From Synergistaceae bacterium (GTDB taxonomy: Bacteria > Synergistota > Synergistia > Synergistales > Aminobacteriaceae): DNA of 38,725 nucleotides. Each line of letters opens with the position of its first letter. Within the stretch, counting starts at the first letter, position 1. The notes beneath the pieces are model-generated. The model did no database searches, was not told the DNA's origin, and saw only the letters and a list, made by a program, of their open reading frames with translations. Below, piece after piece: positions 30,739 to 38,725 of the stretch. The stretch covers positions 1 to 38,725 of the forward strand of contig JAISQE010000187.1 in assembly GCA_031274425.1 (NCBI GenBank). The letters are read 5' to 3'. The translations under genes were made by a program, and so were the position numbers.

Positions 30739-33030
30739 AAACCGCGCGGCGTAAGCCGCTACCACGGCCTGCCCCGCGGAGACGCCCTCGTCGTTGGGGG
30801 GGAGCGTACGGTGCGTCAACACGGGTGCCTCTCGCTTTCGGAGTTCTTCGCGGGTCAGGTCGAGCAGCAACCGGTTTTGCCACACTCCGCCGGAGAGCGC
30901 GACGCGCTCGATCCCCGTTTTTTCCCTCAAAAGAACACAGACGTCCGCGACGGCGCGAGCCAAGCCTCGGTGAAACGCCGCCGCCGGGTTTCCCGCGCCC
31001 TTGGACGCGCGGGACGCCGGCGAGCCGAGCAACGATTTCACCGCCCCTCGCCAGTCCAGGCGGATAAAGCCTCTCTCGTCCGCTATGTCGAAGTTCAAGA
31101 TCCCGTCTCCCTCCGCGGCGTTTTCCAGGGCCATCGCCGCCTGCCCGTCGTAGGTCGCCGTCGGGCATAGGTTCAAAAGAGCGGCAAATCCATCGAAAAG
31201 CCTCCCGCACGAGGTCGTGACGGGCGACGTCCCCGCGACGGCGAGGACGGGGTCGATCAGGGTGCGAAACTCGGGCCAGAGGGCCGACGCGATTTTTTTC
31301 GCGTCCTCCGCGCCGACGGCTTCGTTCAGAAGAGCCAGGGCGTAACGCCAGGGCTGGCGGATGGCGCTTTCCCCTCCCGGCAGCCGAGCGGGACGGAGAG
31401 AGCCCATACGCGTGAAACCCCCGGCGTCGCCGACCAGAAACTCCCCTCCCCAGAGCGTGCCGTCGTCGCCGTAACCCGTTCCGTCGAACAGGACCCCGAT
31501 GACGGGATCGAAATAGGCGTTGTCCAGCAACGCCGAGGCCAGATGGGCGTGATGGTGCTGGACGGGACAGAGCGCGCTTTCGGGGCCGAGGAACTCCTTC
31601 GCCAAATTCGTCGCCGCGTAACCGGGGTGCTTGTCGAAAGCCAGGACACGCGGCTCGATTCCGTAGAGGCCGATGAAATGCCGGAGGGAGCTTTTGTAAT
31701 AGCTCGCCGTCTCCAGTCGAGCCAGGTCGCCCAGATACTGTCCCGGAAAGAGATCTCGCCCCCGCGTCAGCGTATAAGTAGACTTCAACTGTGCGCCGGC
31801 GGCCAGAATATCAGGGGCGTCCAGGGGCAGGGTCATCGGGTTGGGCACGTAACCCCGAGCGCGGCGTAAAAAGATCGGCGGGGATTTCACCGTCTCGTCC
31901 GAACCCGGCTCCGCGGGCATCAGAACGGAGTCGTCGATGGCCGTGTGGATGGCTCGGTCGTGGCACAGGAAAAAATCCACAATGCCCGAAAGCGCGGAAA
32001 ACGCGTCCTCGTCGGAGGAGACGATGGGGGCGTCGCCCAGGTTCGCGCTGGTCATGACCAGCGCCTCGAATTTTTCCATGATCAGGTGGTGCAAAGGAGC
32101 GTAGGGCAACAAGATCCCCAGCCGCTTGTGCCCGGGCGCGACCAGGGGCGAGATCGAAACGTCGGCACGGGCGGGGCAGAGCACGACGGGCCTCTGTACC
32201 CCGAGGAGCAGCCGCTCCGCGTCCGGGGAGACCTGGGCGACGCCGCGAGCCGCGTCGAGATCGCGGACCATCAGGGCGAAGGGCTTGTCCGGCCTGCGTT
32301 TTCGAAGACGCAGTTCCCGAACGGGATCGTCCTGGGGCAGACACGCGATGTGGAACCCTCCGACGCCCTTGACGGCTACCAGCTTCCCCGCCGATATTTC
32401 GGAGATCAGCCTTGTTATCGCGTCCTCTCCCCGGCGGAGCGTCCGCCCCTCCGGACCGCAAAAACGAACCTGGGGGCCGCAGACGGGGCAGGCATTGGGC
32501 TGGGCGTGGAAGCGCCGGTCGGCGGGGTCGCGATATTCCCGCCGGCAGTCCGGGCACATCGGAAAATCCGCCATCGTCGTCAGAGGGCGGTCGTAGGGAA
32601 GCGCCCGGATGAGGGTATAGCGCGGGCCGCAGTTGGTGCAGTTGACGAAGGGGTAACGATAGCGCCGGTTTTTGGGATCGCGCATCTCGGCCAAACAATC
32701 CGGGCAGACGGCCAGATCGGCCGGGATCAAGACATTCCGGCCACTCGACCGGGCGCTGGGGACGACGGAAAAATCCGCGAAGGTCCGGCGCGGCAGGGGA
32801 ACGCGCCGGACGCGCACGTCCGTCACCACCGCGGCGTCGGGATGCTCCTCCCAGAGGGCGCGCAGGTATTCGTCGACGGAAGACTCCTCTCCCTCGACGA
32901 CGATCTCCACTCCGCCCGACGTGTTGCGCACCGTCCCGCCCAGCCCCAGGGCTTTCGCCTCCCTGACGCAAAAAGGACGGAACCCCACGCCCTGCACGAC
33001 TCCCGTGACCGTCAGCTCCGCCCGTTGCAT
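30733..33030 (-). CDS. hypF: Carbamoyltransferase HypF
   Basis: Makes the thiocarbamate from which the cyanide ligands of [NiFe]-hydrogenase are formed. The 765-residue protein has the acylphosphatase domain (VQGVGFRPF, residues 10-18), two C-x2-C-x18-C-x2-C zinc fingers (CPDC...CTNC, CPDC...CPVC), the YrdC-like ATP domain (AVKGVGGFHIAC), and a C-terminal Kae1-like domain with VQHHHAHLAS and GVLFDGTGYGDDGTLWGGEF. ATG at 33030 follows lplA by 24 bases. No other hyp or hydrogenase gene is in the window. Its 3' end overlaps the EIIA gene tail by six bases. Confidence 0.97.
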   Translation of the reverse strand: MQRAELTVTGVVQGVGFRPFCVREAKALGLGGTVRNTSGGVEIVVEGEESSVDEYLRALWEEHPDAAVVTDVRVRRVPLPRRTFADFSVVPSARSSGRNVLIPADLAVCPDCLAEMRDPKNRRYRYPFVNCTNCGPRYTLIRALPYDRPLTTMADFPMCPDCRREYRDPADRRFHAQPNACPVCGPQVRFCGPEGRTLRRGEDAITRLISEISAGKLVAVKGVGGFHIACLPQDDPVRELRLRKRRPDKPFALMVRDLDAARGVAQVSPDAERLLLGVQRPVVLCPARADVSISPLVAPGHKRLGILLPYAPLHHLIMEKFEALVMTSANLGDAPIVSSDEDAFSALSGIVDFFLCHDRAIHTAIDDSVLMPAEPGSDETVKSPPIFLRRARGYVPNPMTLPLDAPDILAAGAQLKSTYTLTRGRDLFPGQYLGDLARLETASYYKSSLRHFIGLYGIEPRVLAFDKHPGYAATNLAKEFLGPESALCPVQHHHAHLASALLDNAYFDPVIGVLFDGTGYGDDGTLWGGEFLVGDAGGFTRMGSLRPARLPGGESAIRQPWRYALALLNEAVGAEDAKKIASALWPEFRTLIDPVLAVAGTSPVTTSCGRLFDGFAALLNLCPTATYDGQAAMALENAAEGDGILNFDIADERGFIRLDWRGAVKSLLGSPASRASKGAGNPAAAFHRGLARAVADVCVLLREKTGIERVALSGGVWQNRLLLDLTREELRKREAPVLTHRTLPPNDEGVSAGQAVVAAYAARFL

Positions 33031-33054
33031 GAGAACCTCGGAATCAACCCAAAC

Positions 33055-34038
33055 TCATATTTCCGGCGAAAGGAGGGAGGCGATATCCCCGGCGTCGGAG
33101 CCGGCGAAGATTTCGTGGGTATCCAACCCCTCCAGGGCCTTCGCGACGCTTTCCTTCGTGTAGGGGCGGCCGACGAGGCGCGACAAAAGCGGCGAGTAAT
33201 CCCCGCTGCCGAAATAATCGCCGCGAAACGAGCACTCGACCACCGATCCCTCGTCCACGACCAGGAAGGCCTCCGCCCCTCCCCAGGGGAAACGCGCCCT
33301 CTTGCGCTCCGTAAAGCGCGGGGATTCGCCGTAGTTCCATTCCCACCTGGAGTATTTTTCGTCCCTGAGCTTTTCGACCTCATCCAAAGCGTCCCGCTCC
33401 AGCGTCAGGGGCGTCAACCCCTCGACGCCCTGCTGAAGCCGCTTCTGAAACTCGGCGACCGGCAAAGGGGACGGCAGGTAGGGCATGATGTTGCCGACTC
33501 TGCTGCGAATGGATTTGACGGCTTTGCTCTGGAACTTGTCCTCGGAGGGCCGCAGGGCTTGCGACAAGATCTCCAGGTCGGCGTCGTAAAGCAGCGTTCC
33601 GTGGTGCAGCATGACGCCGCCCCGGCGAAACTGAGCGCCGCCCGAAACCTTCTTCCCCTCGATGGCGAGATCGTTGCGCCCCGAAAGTTCGGCCGCGACC
33701 CCCAGCGTCGCCAGCGCCCGAATGATCGGCCCCGTGAAGAACGCGAAGTCGAAATCCCCCGACGAGTCCGGCATGACGAAGCTGTAGTTGATGTTCCCCA
33801 GATCGTGGTACACCGCGCCCCCTCCGGAGTTTCGCCGAACCACATGAATGCCGCGCTCCTCGACGAACGCGGTGTTGATCTCCTCGAGGGTGTTCTGAAA
33901 ACGCCCGACGATAATGGACGGCTCGTTCTGCCACAGCATGAAAAACCGCGACTTGTCCCTTATGGCCCGAAGGCAAAGGTATTCCTCCAGCGCCAGGTTG
34001 TATTGCGGTTTGGTGTTCTTGTTCTCGACAACGTACAT
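33055..34038 (-). CDS. lplA: Lipoate-protein ligase A
   Basis: Attaches lipoate (or octanoate) to lipoyl domains using ATP. The 327-residue protein shows the LplA pattern: NLALEEYL, QNEPSIIVGRFQN, VVRRNSGGGAVYHDLGNINYSF (lipoyl-adenylate loop), GRNDLAIEGKKVSGGAQF (catalytic lysine) and LHHGTLLYD, plus an accessory C-terminal domain. ATG at 34038 has GGAGG 7 bases upstream. Transcribed with hypF. Confidence 0.94.
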   Translation of the reverse strand: MYVVENKNTKPQYNLALEEYLCLRAIRDKSRFFMLWQNEPSIIVGRFQNTLEEINTAFVEERGIHVVRRNSGGGAVYHDLGNINYSFVMPDSSGDFDFAFFTGPIIRALATLGVAAELSGRNDLAIEGKKVSGGAQFRRGGVMLHHGTLLYDADLEILSQALRPSEDKFQSKAVKSIRSRVGNIMPYLPSPLPVAEFQKRLQQGVEGLTPLTLERDALDEVEKLRDEKYSRWEWNYGESPRFTERKRARFPWGGAEAFLVVDEGSVVECSFRGDYFGSGDYSPLLSRLVGRPYTKESVAKALEGLDTHEIFAGSDAGDIASLLSPEI

Positions 34039-34065
34039 GTCCGCACCTCCAGAAAAACTTTCGTT

Positions 34066-34071
34066 TATAAT
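34066..34071 (+). promoter_or_regulatory. TATAAT in the divergent lplA / adenosyltransferase gap
   Basis: A consensus -10 hexamer on the plus strand in the 90-base gap between divergent genes; the overlapping sequence also reads TATTAT on the minus strand. No good -35 is visible for either direction, so orientation is uncertain. Confidence 0.35.
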
Positions 34072-34128
34072 ATCACTCGGAATTATTGAGACGCGGACAA
34101 GGACGCAAGCAAAGATGAAATATAAATT

Positions 34129-34695
34129 ATGAAAGACATAATGATGAAAGATAAAAAACAAGAACACACGACGCGTTTGTCGGCGGGCGTCATTGTCGAC
34201 AAATCCAACGCGCGCATCGAGTTCCGAGGGCGTCTCGACAGCTTGAGCGCCGCTGTCGTGGCCCTGCAGGTCACGGGGCGGCGAGAAGGCCGGGACTCTT
34301 TGGTCGAGGAGTTGGAGGAGGTTCGCGCGAAGATCTACGACGTTCTATCCTGCGAGGTTACGGGCAAGCCCTGCGAGGGCCTGGCCCTTTGGGGCCTGGA
34401 CTCCGAGGAGATACGGAAGCGCTCCCACCGCCCCGCGAAATATTTCGGACTGGGGCACATTCGCCCTCACCACACGATGGGAGTCATCGCCGCGGGACTC
34501 AACGAGCTGAGAACGAAGGTTCGGGAGACGGAGCTCTCCGCCTGCCGGGCCTTTTACGCGCCCGAAGGGCCGGAACGTTTGGACATCGTCACGGTGCTGA
34601 ATCGCCTCGGCAGCGCTCTTTATATATTGACGTACAAATATCTCCCGGAGGGTTACGCCCAAACGGTGAGATCGCCCGAAAAAAAAGGCCCTTGA
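34129..34695 (+). CDS. Cobalamin adenosyltransferase-like protein (EutT/PduO-type)
   Basis: A 188-residue protein matching the cobalamin adenosyltransferase fold, which makes adenosylcobalamin from cob(I)alamin and ATP: IVDKSNARIEFRGRLDSLSAAVVALQV at the start, SHRPAKYFGLGHIRPHHTMG in the middle, and DIVTVLNRLGSALYILTYKYL at the end (the R-LNRLSS-type helix of the family). Closest in pattern to EutT. It stands alone rather than within an ethanolamine or propanediol locus. The ATG at 34129 has a weak site; ATGs 4 and 5 codons later are alternatives. Confidence 0.82.
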   Translation: MKDIMMKDKKQEHTTRLSAGVIVDKSNARIEFRGRLDSLSAAVVALQVTGRREGRDSLVEELEEVRAKIYDVLSCEVTGKPCEGLALWGLDSEEIRKRSHRPAKYFGLGHIRPHHTMGVIAAGLNELRTKVRETELSACRAFYAPEGPERLDIVTVLNRLGSALYILTYKYLPEGYAQTVRSPEKKGP

Positions 34696-34718
34696 CCGTT
34701 GCTTATTTGGAGTATAAT
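34692..34718 (+). promoter_or_regulatory. moxR operon promoter
   Basis: TTGACC (34692-34697) and TATAAT (34713-34718), 15 bases apart, slightly short. The -10 is in the string TGGAGTATAATA, identical to the one before the redoxin cluster. The -35 overlaps the stop of the adenosyltransferase gene. Confidence 0.55.
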
Positions 34719-34769
34719 ACCCCCGCGAGTTGCAAGAGATTTGCGCGTTAAATTAATCAGAGGCAGTTG

Positions 34770-35720
34770 ATGAGCATGTCTAACGTTCCTTTCGCCGTCG
34801 TCAATCCACGCATAAAAGAGGCGCTTATACATCTTTCGCCGTCGTTGCACGGCAAGGACGACGCTTTGATAAAGGTGCTGGCTTGTATTTTTTCGAACGG
34901 GCATTTGTTGCTGGAGGACCTCCCCGGCCTGGGCAAAACGACCCTGGCCATAGCCGTGGCTCGGGCGCTGGGTTTGGATTTTGGCCGCGTTCAGTGCACA
35001 AACGACCTTTTGCCCACGGACGTCACGGGGCTCAACATTTTCAGGGCGGAAAAGGGCGATTTCGAGTTTCACCCCGGCCCCATCTTCAACAATCTGGTGC
35101 TGGTGGACGAGATCAACCGCGCGACGCCCAAGACTCAAAGCGCGCTTTTGGAGGCTATGGGCGAGGAGCAGGCCACGATCGACGGCACAACCTACCGCCT
35201 GCCGCGCCCTTTTTTCGTCGTCGCCACACAAAACCCCGTGGAGCACTCCGGGACGTTTCCCCTGCCGGAATCCCAGATGGACCGTTTTATGATGAAGGTC
35301 TCCATCGGCTACCCCCTCAAGGACGCGGAACGCGAGATTTTGCGCGTCGGTAGCCAAAAGGACAAGCTCTCGGACATCGAGCCCATGTTTACCCCCGACG
35401 AGATCTTGCGGCTTCAGGCAAGCATAGAACGGGACGTGACCGTTTCCGACAAAATTCTGGACTATATGCTGAACTTGACCGAAAAAACCCGCATCTCTCC
35501 CAATATCGCGGCCGGGATTTCGACGCGGGGCGCGATGTCGCTTCTGCAGCTCGCGAAAACGCTGGCATGGATGCAGAATCGAGACTACGTGATCCCCGAG
35601 GACGTCAAAGCCATGGCCGAGGACGTCCTGTTGCACCGCCTGCAGTTGCGGCAAGGGTCGGAGGAGACCAAACGCGAGATCTTGAGCGCGATTTTCTCGG
35701 AGGTTCCGACCATCGTATGA
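34770..35720 (+). CDS. MoxR-family AAA ATPase
   Basis: A 316-residue AAA+ ATPase of the MoxR/RavA group, thought to act as a chaperone for membrane or metal-containing complexes. Walker A GLGKTT (about residues 52-58), Walker B VLVDEINRA (about 110), sensor ATQNPVEHSGTFPLPESQMDRFMMK and the C-terminal lid TRGAMSLLQLAKTLAWMQNRDYVIPEDVK are all intact. I chose ATG at 34770 (GAGG 7 bases upstream) over the TTG at 34767. First gene of the moxR - DUF58 - transglutaminase operon. Confidence 0.93.
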   Translation: MSMSNVPFAVVNPRIKEALIHLSPSLHGKDDALIKVLACIFSNGHLLLEDLPGLGKTTLAIAVARALGLDFGRVQCTNDLLPTDVTGLNIFRAEKGDFEFHPGPIFNNLVLVDEINRATPKTQSALLEAMGEEQATIDGTTYRLPRPFFVVATQNPVEHSGTFPLPESQMDRFMMKVSIGYPLKDAEREILRVGSQKDKLSDIEPMFTPDEILRLQASIERDVTVSDKILDYMLNLTEKTRISPNIAAGISTRGAMSLLQLAKTLAWMQNRDYVIPEDVKAMAEDVLLHRLQLRQGSEETKREILSAIFSEVPTIV

Positions 35721-35769
35721 AGTTCGCGTCAACGCGTCTTCCGGTTTTCGCGGCGGGGAGCCGCCGGGC

Positions 35770-36654
35770 ATGAAGCGCATCATTCGGACTCGCCGGTCGG
35801 GGATGGTCTATATCGCCGTCTCGATATTCCTGGGGGTTGTGGCGGTGAACAGCGCCAACAACCTGCTGTATCTCGTCACGGCGGTGTTGTTGGGGTATAT
35901 GTTGGCCTCGGGGCTTGCCGGACGCGGCAACATCCGCAACGCCCAGGTGTCCGTATCCTTCCCCGACGAGGTTTACGCCCAAACGCCCTGCGTCGCCACC
36001 GTGCGGATCGTCAATAAAAGCCGTTTCGTTCCCCTTTTTCTCATTGAGGTGGCTTTGGAGGAAAGAAAAGGGCGCGTTTTTTTCCCGATCGTCCAGCCGG
36101 GCAAGTCCGAGAGCCGTTCCTTTTTCACCGTTTTTCCCTTTCGGGGGCGGCATGACGTCGAGGACATCGAGCTTTCGTCCGTCTATCCGTTCAATTTTTT
36201 CGTGCGCTATTGGCCCGTCGATTTCGAGACCTCCGTGACGGTGTTTCCCTGTCCCCTCCGCTGCGACCTGGAGCTCGTTTTCGTCCGCAGGAGCCGACAG
36301 GACGACGAAGGGGAGGACGCGGCCTCGAAGGAGGAGACGGATATCGTCGGAGTGCGCCCCTACGTGGAGGGCGACTCCATGAAGCGTATCCATTGGAAAT
36401 CCTCCGCCCGCACGGGAAAATTGAAGACCCGGCTCTACGATGGAACCTCCTCGCAAAGCGGACGCGTCATCGACTTGGATCGCCTGGTGGAAAGAGACGT
36501 GGAGCGTGGGCTGTCCATGGCGGCCTACGCGATAACGGAGTCCATGAGGTCGAAATTGCCCGTCGGGATGCTCAGCCGACAGGAGATCATCCTGCCGGCC
36601 GCGGATTTTCCCCATAAAAAAGATCTTTTGACGAGGTTGGCTTTATATGAATAG
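35770..36654 (+). CDS. DUF58-domain membrane protein
   Basis: A 294-residue protein with one or two N-terminal membrane helices (about residues 12-52), a beta-rich middle, and the DUF58 signature GVRPYVEGDSMKRIHWKSSARTGKL near residues 197-219. The usual partner of MoxR ATPases, of unknown biochemical function. ATG at 35770 has GGGGAG about 9 bases upstream. The stop overlaps the next gene by eight bases. Confidence 0.9.
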   Translation: MKRIIRTRRSGMVYIAVSIFLGVVAVNSANNLLYLVTAVLLGYMLASGLAGRGNIRNAQVSVSFPDEVYAQTPCVATVRIVNKSRFVPLFLIEVALEERKGRVFFPIVQPGKSESRSFFTVFPFRGRHDVEDIELSSVYPFNFFVRYWPVDFETSVTVFPCPLRCDLELVFVRRSRQDDEGEDAASKEETDIVGVRPYVEGDSMKRIHWKSSARTGKLKTRLYDGTSSQSGRVIDLDRLVERDVERGLSMAAYAITESMRSKLPVGMLSRQEIILPAADFPHKKDLLTRLALYE

Positions 36655-38641
36655 ACTCTTGAAAACACAGGAAATCGGTACGGGCGTTTCCCTGCGGGCT
36701 ATTTTGAACGCCGCGGTCGCGATTTGCGCGGTCTTGGCGTTTTTCATGGGAAGCGAGTTGATCGGGGCCCTGTACGCCTGGGGCTTTCTGGCGTTGATGG
36801 CGTTTGCCTTTTTCATCGAATGGCAAGACCTGCCCCATCCGCCGCGGCTTCTGATCAACTTGGCGACTCTGGCCGCCCTCGGGGGCATCTTCACCCGCAT
36901 GAGACGCAACTATATCATCGAGGCGCTGATGGAGTCGCTTCTTTTGATGATCGCCGTCAAAATGCTGGAGGACAAGAAAGCTCGCGACTACGTTCAGATC
37001 GTGTTGCTCGGCCTGGCCACGGTCGTCTGCTACGCGATGCTTTCCGCGGAAAAAGCCTTCATCGTCTATTGTTTCGGGTTGGGCTTGCTCTCCACCCTGA
37101 CCCTGCTCCTCTCCACCTGGCTCGACAAGGAGCCCGGCGCTTTTTTGAGCCTCAAAGAAATACGGCAGCTTTTCACTCGCACAGGCGCTCTCTTTGTCGT
37201 CATGCTGCCCCTGTGCCTCCTGCTCTTTTTCGGCCTGCCCCGCACGACGGCGCCTCTTTTCGGAATGCGAGGCCAGTACGGGATCACCTCCACGGGCTTT
37301 TCCGATCAGGTTCAACTGGGCGACGCCAGTAGCATTCAGTCAAACAACAAGCTCGCCTTTCGCGCGGAGATGCGGCCCTTGGGCGACGAAAGGACGCTCT
37401 ACTGGCGCGGGACGGTGTTGGATCTCTTCGACGGAAGAGCGTGGATTTCCTCGCGGAACAACGTGGACAGAGGGTCTTTCAGCCCGGACCCGGACGCGCC
37501 GCGCGTCGAGCAGCAGATCTTTTTGGAGGCCGGAAACCGCGGCTACCTTTTCGCGTTGGATCAGCCCTTCGTCATCCGAGGCGTCGACGTCATATCGGAC
37601 GGAGACGGCGCTTTTCGTCACAGATCCCGCTCCGTCGGCCGTCGCGTGCAGTACGACGCCGTGTCGGTCTTATCTTCCCAGATGAAGCCCCTCAATGGCG
37701 CCATCAACAAAAGGCGCTACCTGTCGCTGCCCGACTCTTTCAGCCCGCGCCTTCAGGCGCTGGTGGCGGACAGAACGCGCGGCATGAGCGACCGGGAAAA
37801 AATCTCCGAAATACTGAGTTTCTTGGCGTCGGAATTTTCGTATTCCCTCGAAGGCCTTCCCAACACGCGGGATGCCCTCGAACAGTTTATCTTCGTCGAC
37901 AAAAAAGGCAACTGCGAATACTTCGCGGCGGCATTGAGCGTGATGTTGCGCATGGCGGGCGTCCCCACCCGATTGGTGGCCGGATATCGGGGCGGCGTCT
38001 ACAACGAAGCGGGAGGGTATTACATCATACAAGAACAGAACGCCCATGTTTGGGTCGAGGTGTGGGATACGGAAGCCGGAGCCTGGACGCGCTACGACCC
38101 CACCCCGGTCGGAGTGGGCGCTGGCTCCGGCCTTTCCGCTTACGATACCTTTGCGCTGTACCTGGACTTGCTCGACTATCAATGGTCGAAGCTGGTCGTG
38201 AACTACAACTGGGAAACGCAGGCGGAGCTGGTGCAGAACCTGAGAGAGATCATCCGCAATCCCCGCGCCTCGTTGACCCCCACGCGCGACGGCTTCCGTC
38301 GTCTGGGCTCCGCGCTGTCCGCTCCGGCCATCGCCCTCGCCGCGTCGTCGGCTTGCGTCGCGCTCCTCTACCTCGTGCGCGGCTTGAGAAGACGCCGCCC
38401 GGAAATGGCTTTACTGAAGGACTTTTCGCGCGCGATGCGACGCTACGGCTACCGCCGGCACGAAAGCGAGGGCCTCTCGGAGTTTCTGGCGCGCGTGGAC
38501 GACGCCGGACTGCGGCTCCGCGCCCTGCCTTTTGTCGCGGCCTTCGAAGAACACTACTACAAAGACCTTCCCTTAGACGCCGCAACCTCTCGATACTTAC
38601 GCAATCAGATCGAGAAAATATCGAGAAGCCGCGGGAGTTAA
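36647..38641 (+). CDS. Transglutaminase-like membrane protein (TgpA family)
   Basis: A 664-residue protein: about six N-terminal membrane helices (residues 18-200), a periplasmic transglutaminase-like core and one C-terminal helix (about 556-580) followed by a DUF4129-like tail. The catalytic triad is complete: Cys423 (KKGNCEYFAAAL), His467 (QNAHVWVEV) and Asp484 (RYDPTP). It completes the moxR-DUF58-tgpA trio found in many bacteria. The N-terminal DUF3488-type membrane block is intact. ATG at 36647 lies within the DUF58 gene end. In Pseudomonas the homologue is essential; its substrate is not known. Confidence 0.94.
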   Translation: MNRLLKTQEIGTGVSLRAILNAAVAICAVLAFFMGSELIGALYAWGFLALMAFAFFIEWQDLPHPPRLLINLATLAALGGIFTRMRRNYIIEALMESLLLMIAVKMLEDKKARDYVQIVLLGLATVVCYAMLSAEKAFIVYCFGLGLLSTLTLLLSTWLDKEPGAFLSLKEIRQLFTRTGALFVVMLPLCLLLFFGLPRTTAPLFGMRGQYGITSTGFSDQVQLGDASSIQSNNKLAFRAEMRPLGDERTLYWRGTVLDLFDGRAWISSRNNVDRGSFSPDPDAPRVEQQIFLEAGNRGYLFALDQPFVIRGVDVISDGDGAFRHRSRSVGRRVQYDAVSVLSSQMKPLNGAINKRRYLSLPDSFSPRLQALVADRTRGMSDREKISEILSFLASEFSYSLEGLPNTRDALEQFIFVDKKGNCEYFAAALSVMLRMAGVPTRLVAGYRGGVYNEAGGYYIIQEQNAHVWVEVWDTEAGAWTRYDPTPVGVGAGSGLSAYDTFALYLDLLDYQWSKLVVNYNWETQAELVQNLREIIRNPRASLTPTRDGFRRLGSALSAPAIALAASSACVALLYLVRGLRRRRPEMALLKDFSRAMRRYGYRRHESEGLSEFLARVDDAGLRLRALPFVAAFEEHYYKDLPLDAATSRYLRNQIEKISRSRGS

Positions 38642-38660
38642 AAACATCGGGGGTGCGGGG

Positions 38661-38725
38661 ATGCGTTTTCAAGCCGCCAGGGCGATCAGGGGGGCCAAAG
38701 CGGGGGTTACGGGGGGGGTGTTGCC
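38661..38725 (+). CDS. Start of a next gene, cut by window edge
   Basis: An ATG at 38661, 19 bases after the transglutaminase gene, opens 21 codons to the window end, preceded by the G-rich GGGGGTGCGGGG. The residues (MRFQAARAIRG then AKAGVTGGV) are too few to identify a family. Confidence 0.4.
   Translation, partial: MRFQAARAIRGAKAGVTGGVL

Noticed and set aside
31945-34089. 714-codon plus-strand open frame over hypF and lplA
   Set aside because: Both minus-strand genes are certain family members; the antisense translation has no recognisable domain.
1-38725. CRISPR array, prophage or transposon
   Set aside because: There are no regularly spaced long repeats, and no integrase, transposase or phage protein is seen in any frame.

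Overview
The window is a gene-dense, roughly 58-60 % GC bacterial chromosome segment, by my estimate. It has lipid A/Kdo enzymes (waaA, lpxL) and an outer-membrane type patatin autotransporter, so the cell is Gram-negative. It also has a V/A-type rotary ATPase, an archaeal/eukaryotic-type prolyl-tRNA synthetase, a TRAP transporter and many TTG/GTG starts with strong GGAGG ribosome binding sites. This combination fits the Synergistota best; that assignment is inference, since no rRNA gene is present. I saw no tRNA gene, CRISPR array, insertion sequence or phage gene, and no gene-free stretch longer than about 175 bases.

Positions 1-15176 (minus strand): sixteen co-directional, tightly packed genes, most of them overlapping or a few bases apart. 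In transcription order they are a redoxin, an HD-domain hydrolase, ribD-ribE-ribBA-ribH, a membrane-anchored TagA/WecG-type glycosyltransferase, a CBS-pair protein, a coiled-coil protein (probable ATPase stalk), V-ATPase subunits I, K, E, A and B, a secreted protein of unknown function, and a PHP phosphoesterase cut by the window edge. The ATPase set has no recognisable D, F or C subunit, and its A subunit lacks the catalytic glutamate. The glycosyltransferase carries an N-terminal WecA/TagO-like membrane domain that has lost all its catalytic residues.

Positions 15177-22570: waaA on the plus strand, then minus-strand proS with a patatin/POTRA/beta-barrel protein, and an lpxL - RNase H-fold nuclease - cheX group. 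Positions 22570-31000 (plus strand): a 48-residue CXXC membrane protein with a NapH-like 4Fe-4S membrane protein, alaS-ruvX, a complete TRAP transporter (dctP-dctQ-dctM), then HPr and an EIIA-Glc whose transfer histidine (E. coli His75) is glutamine. Positions 30733-34038 (minus): hypF and lplA. Positions 34129-38641 (plus): a cobalamin adenosyltransferase-like gene and the moxR-DUF58-transglutaminase trio. The start of one more gene runs off the right edge.

A recurring feature is the short degenerate tandem duplication (periods about 11-18 bases). Four lie in frame inside conserved proteins (AlaS, RibD, V-ATPase B and the coiled-coil stalk protein). Others lie in intergenic or start-codon regions. 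This looks like a mutational habit of the genome rather than a property of any one gene.
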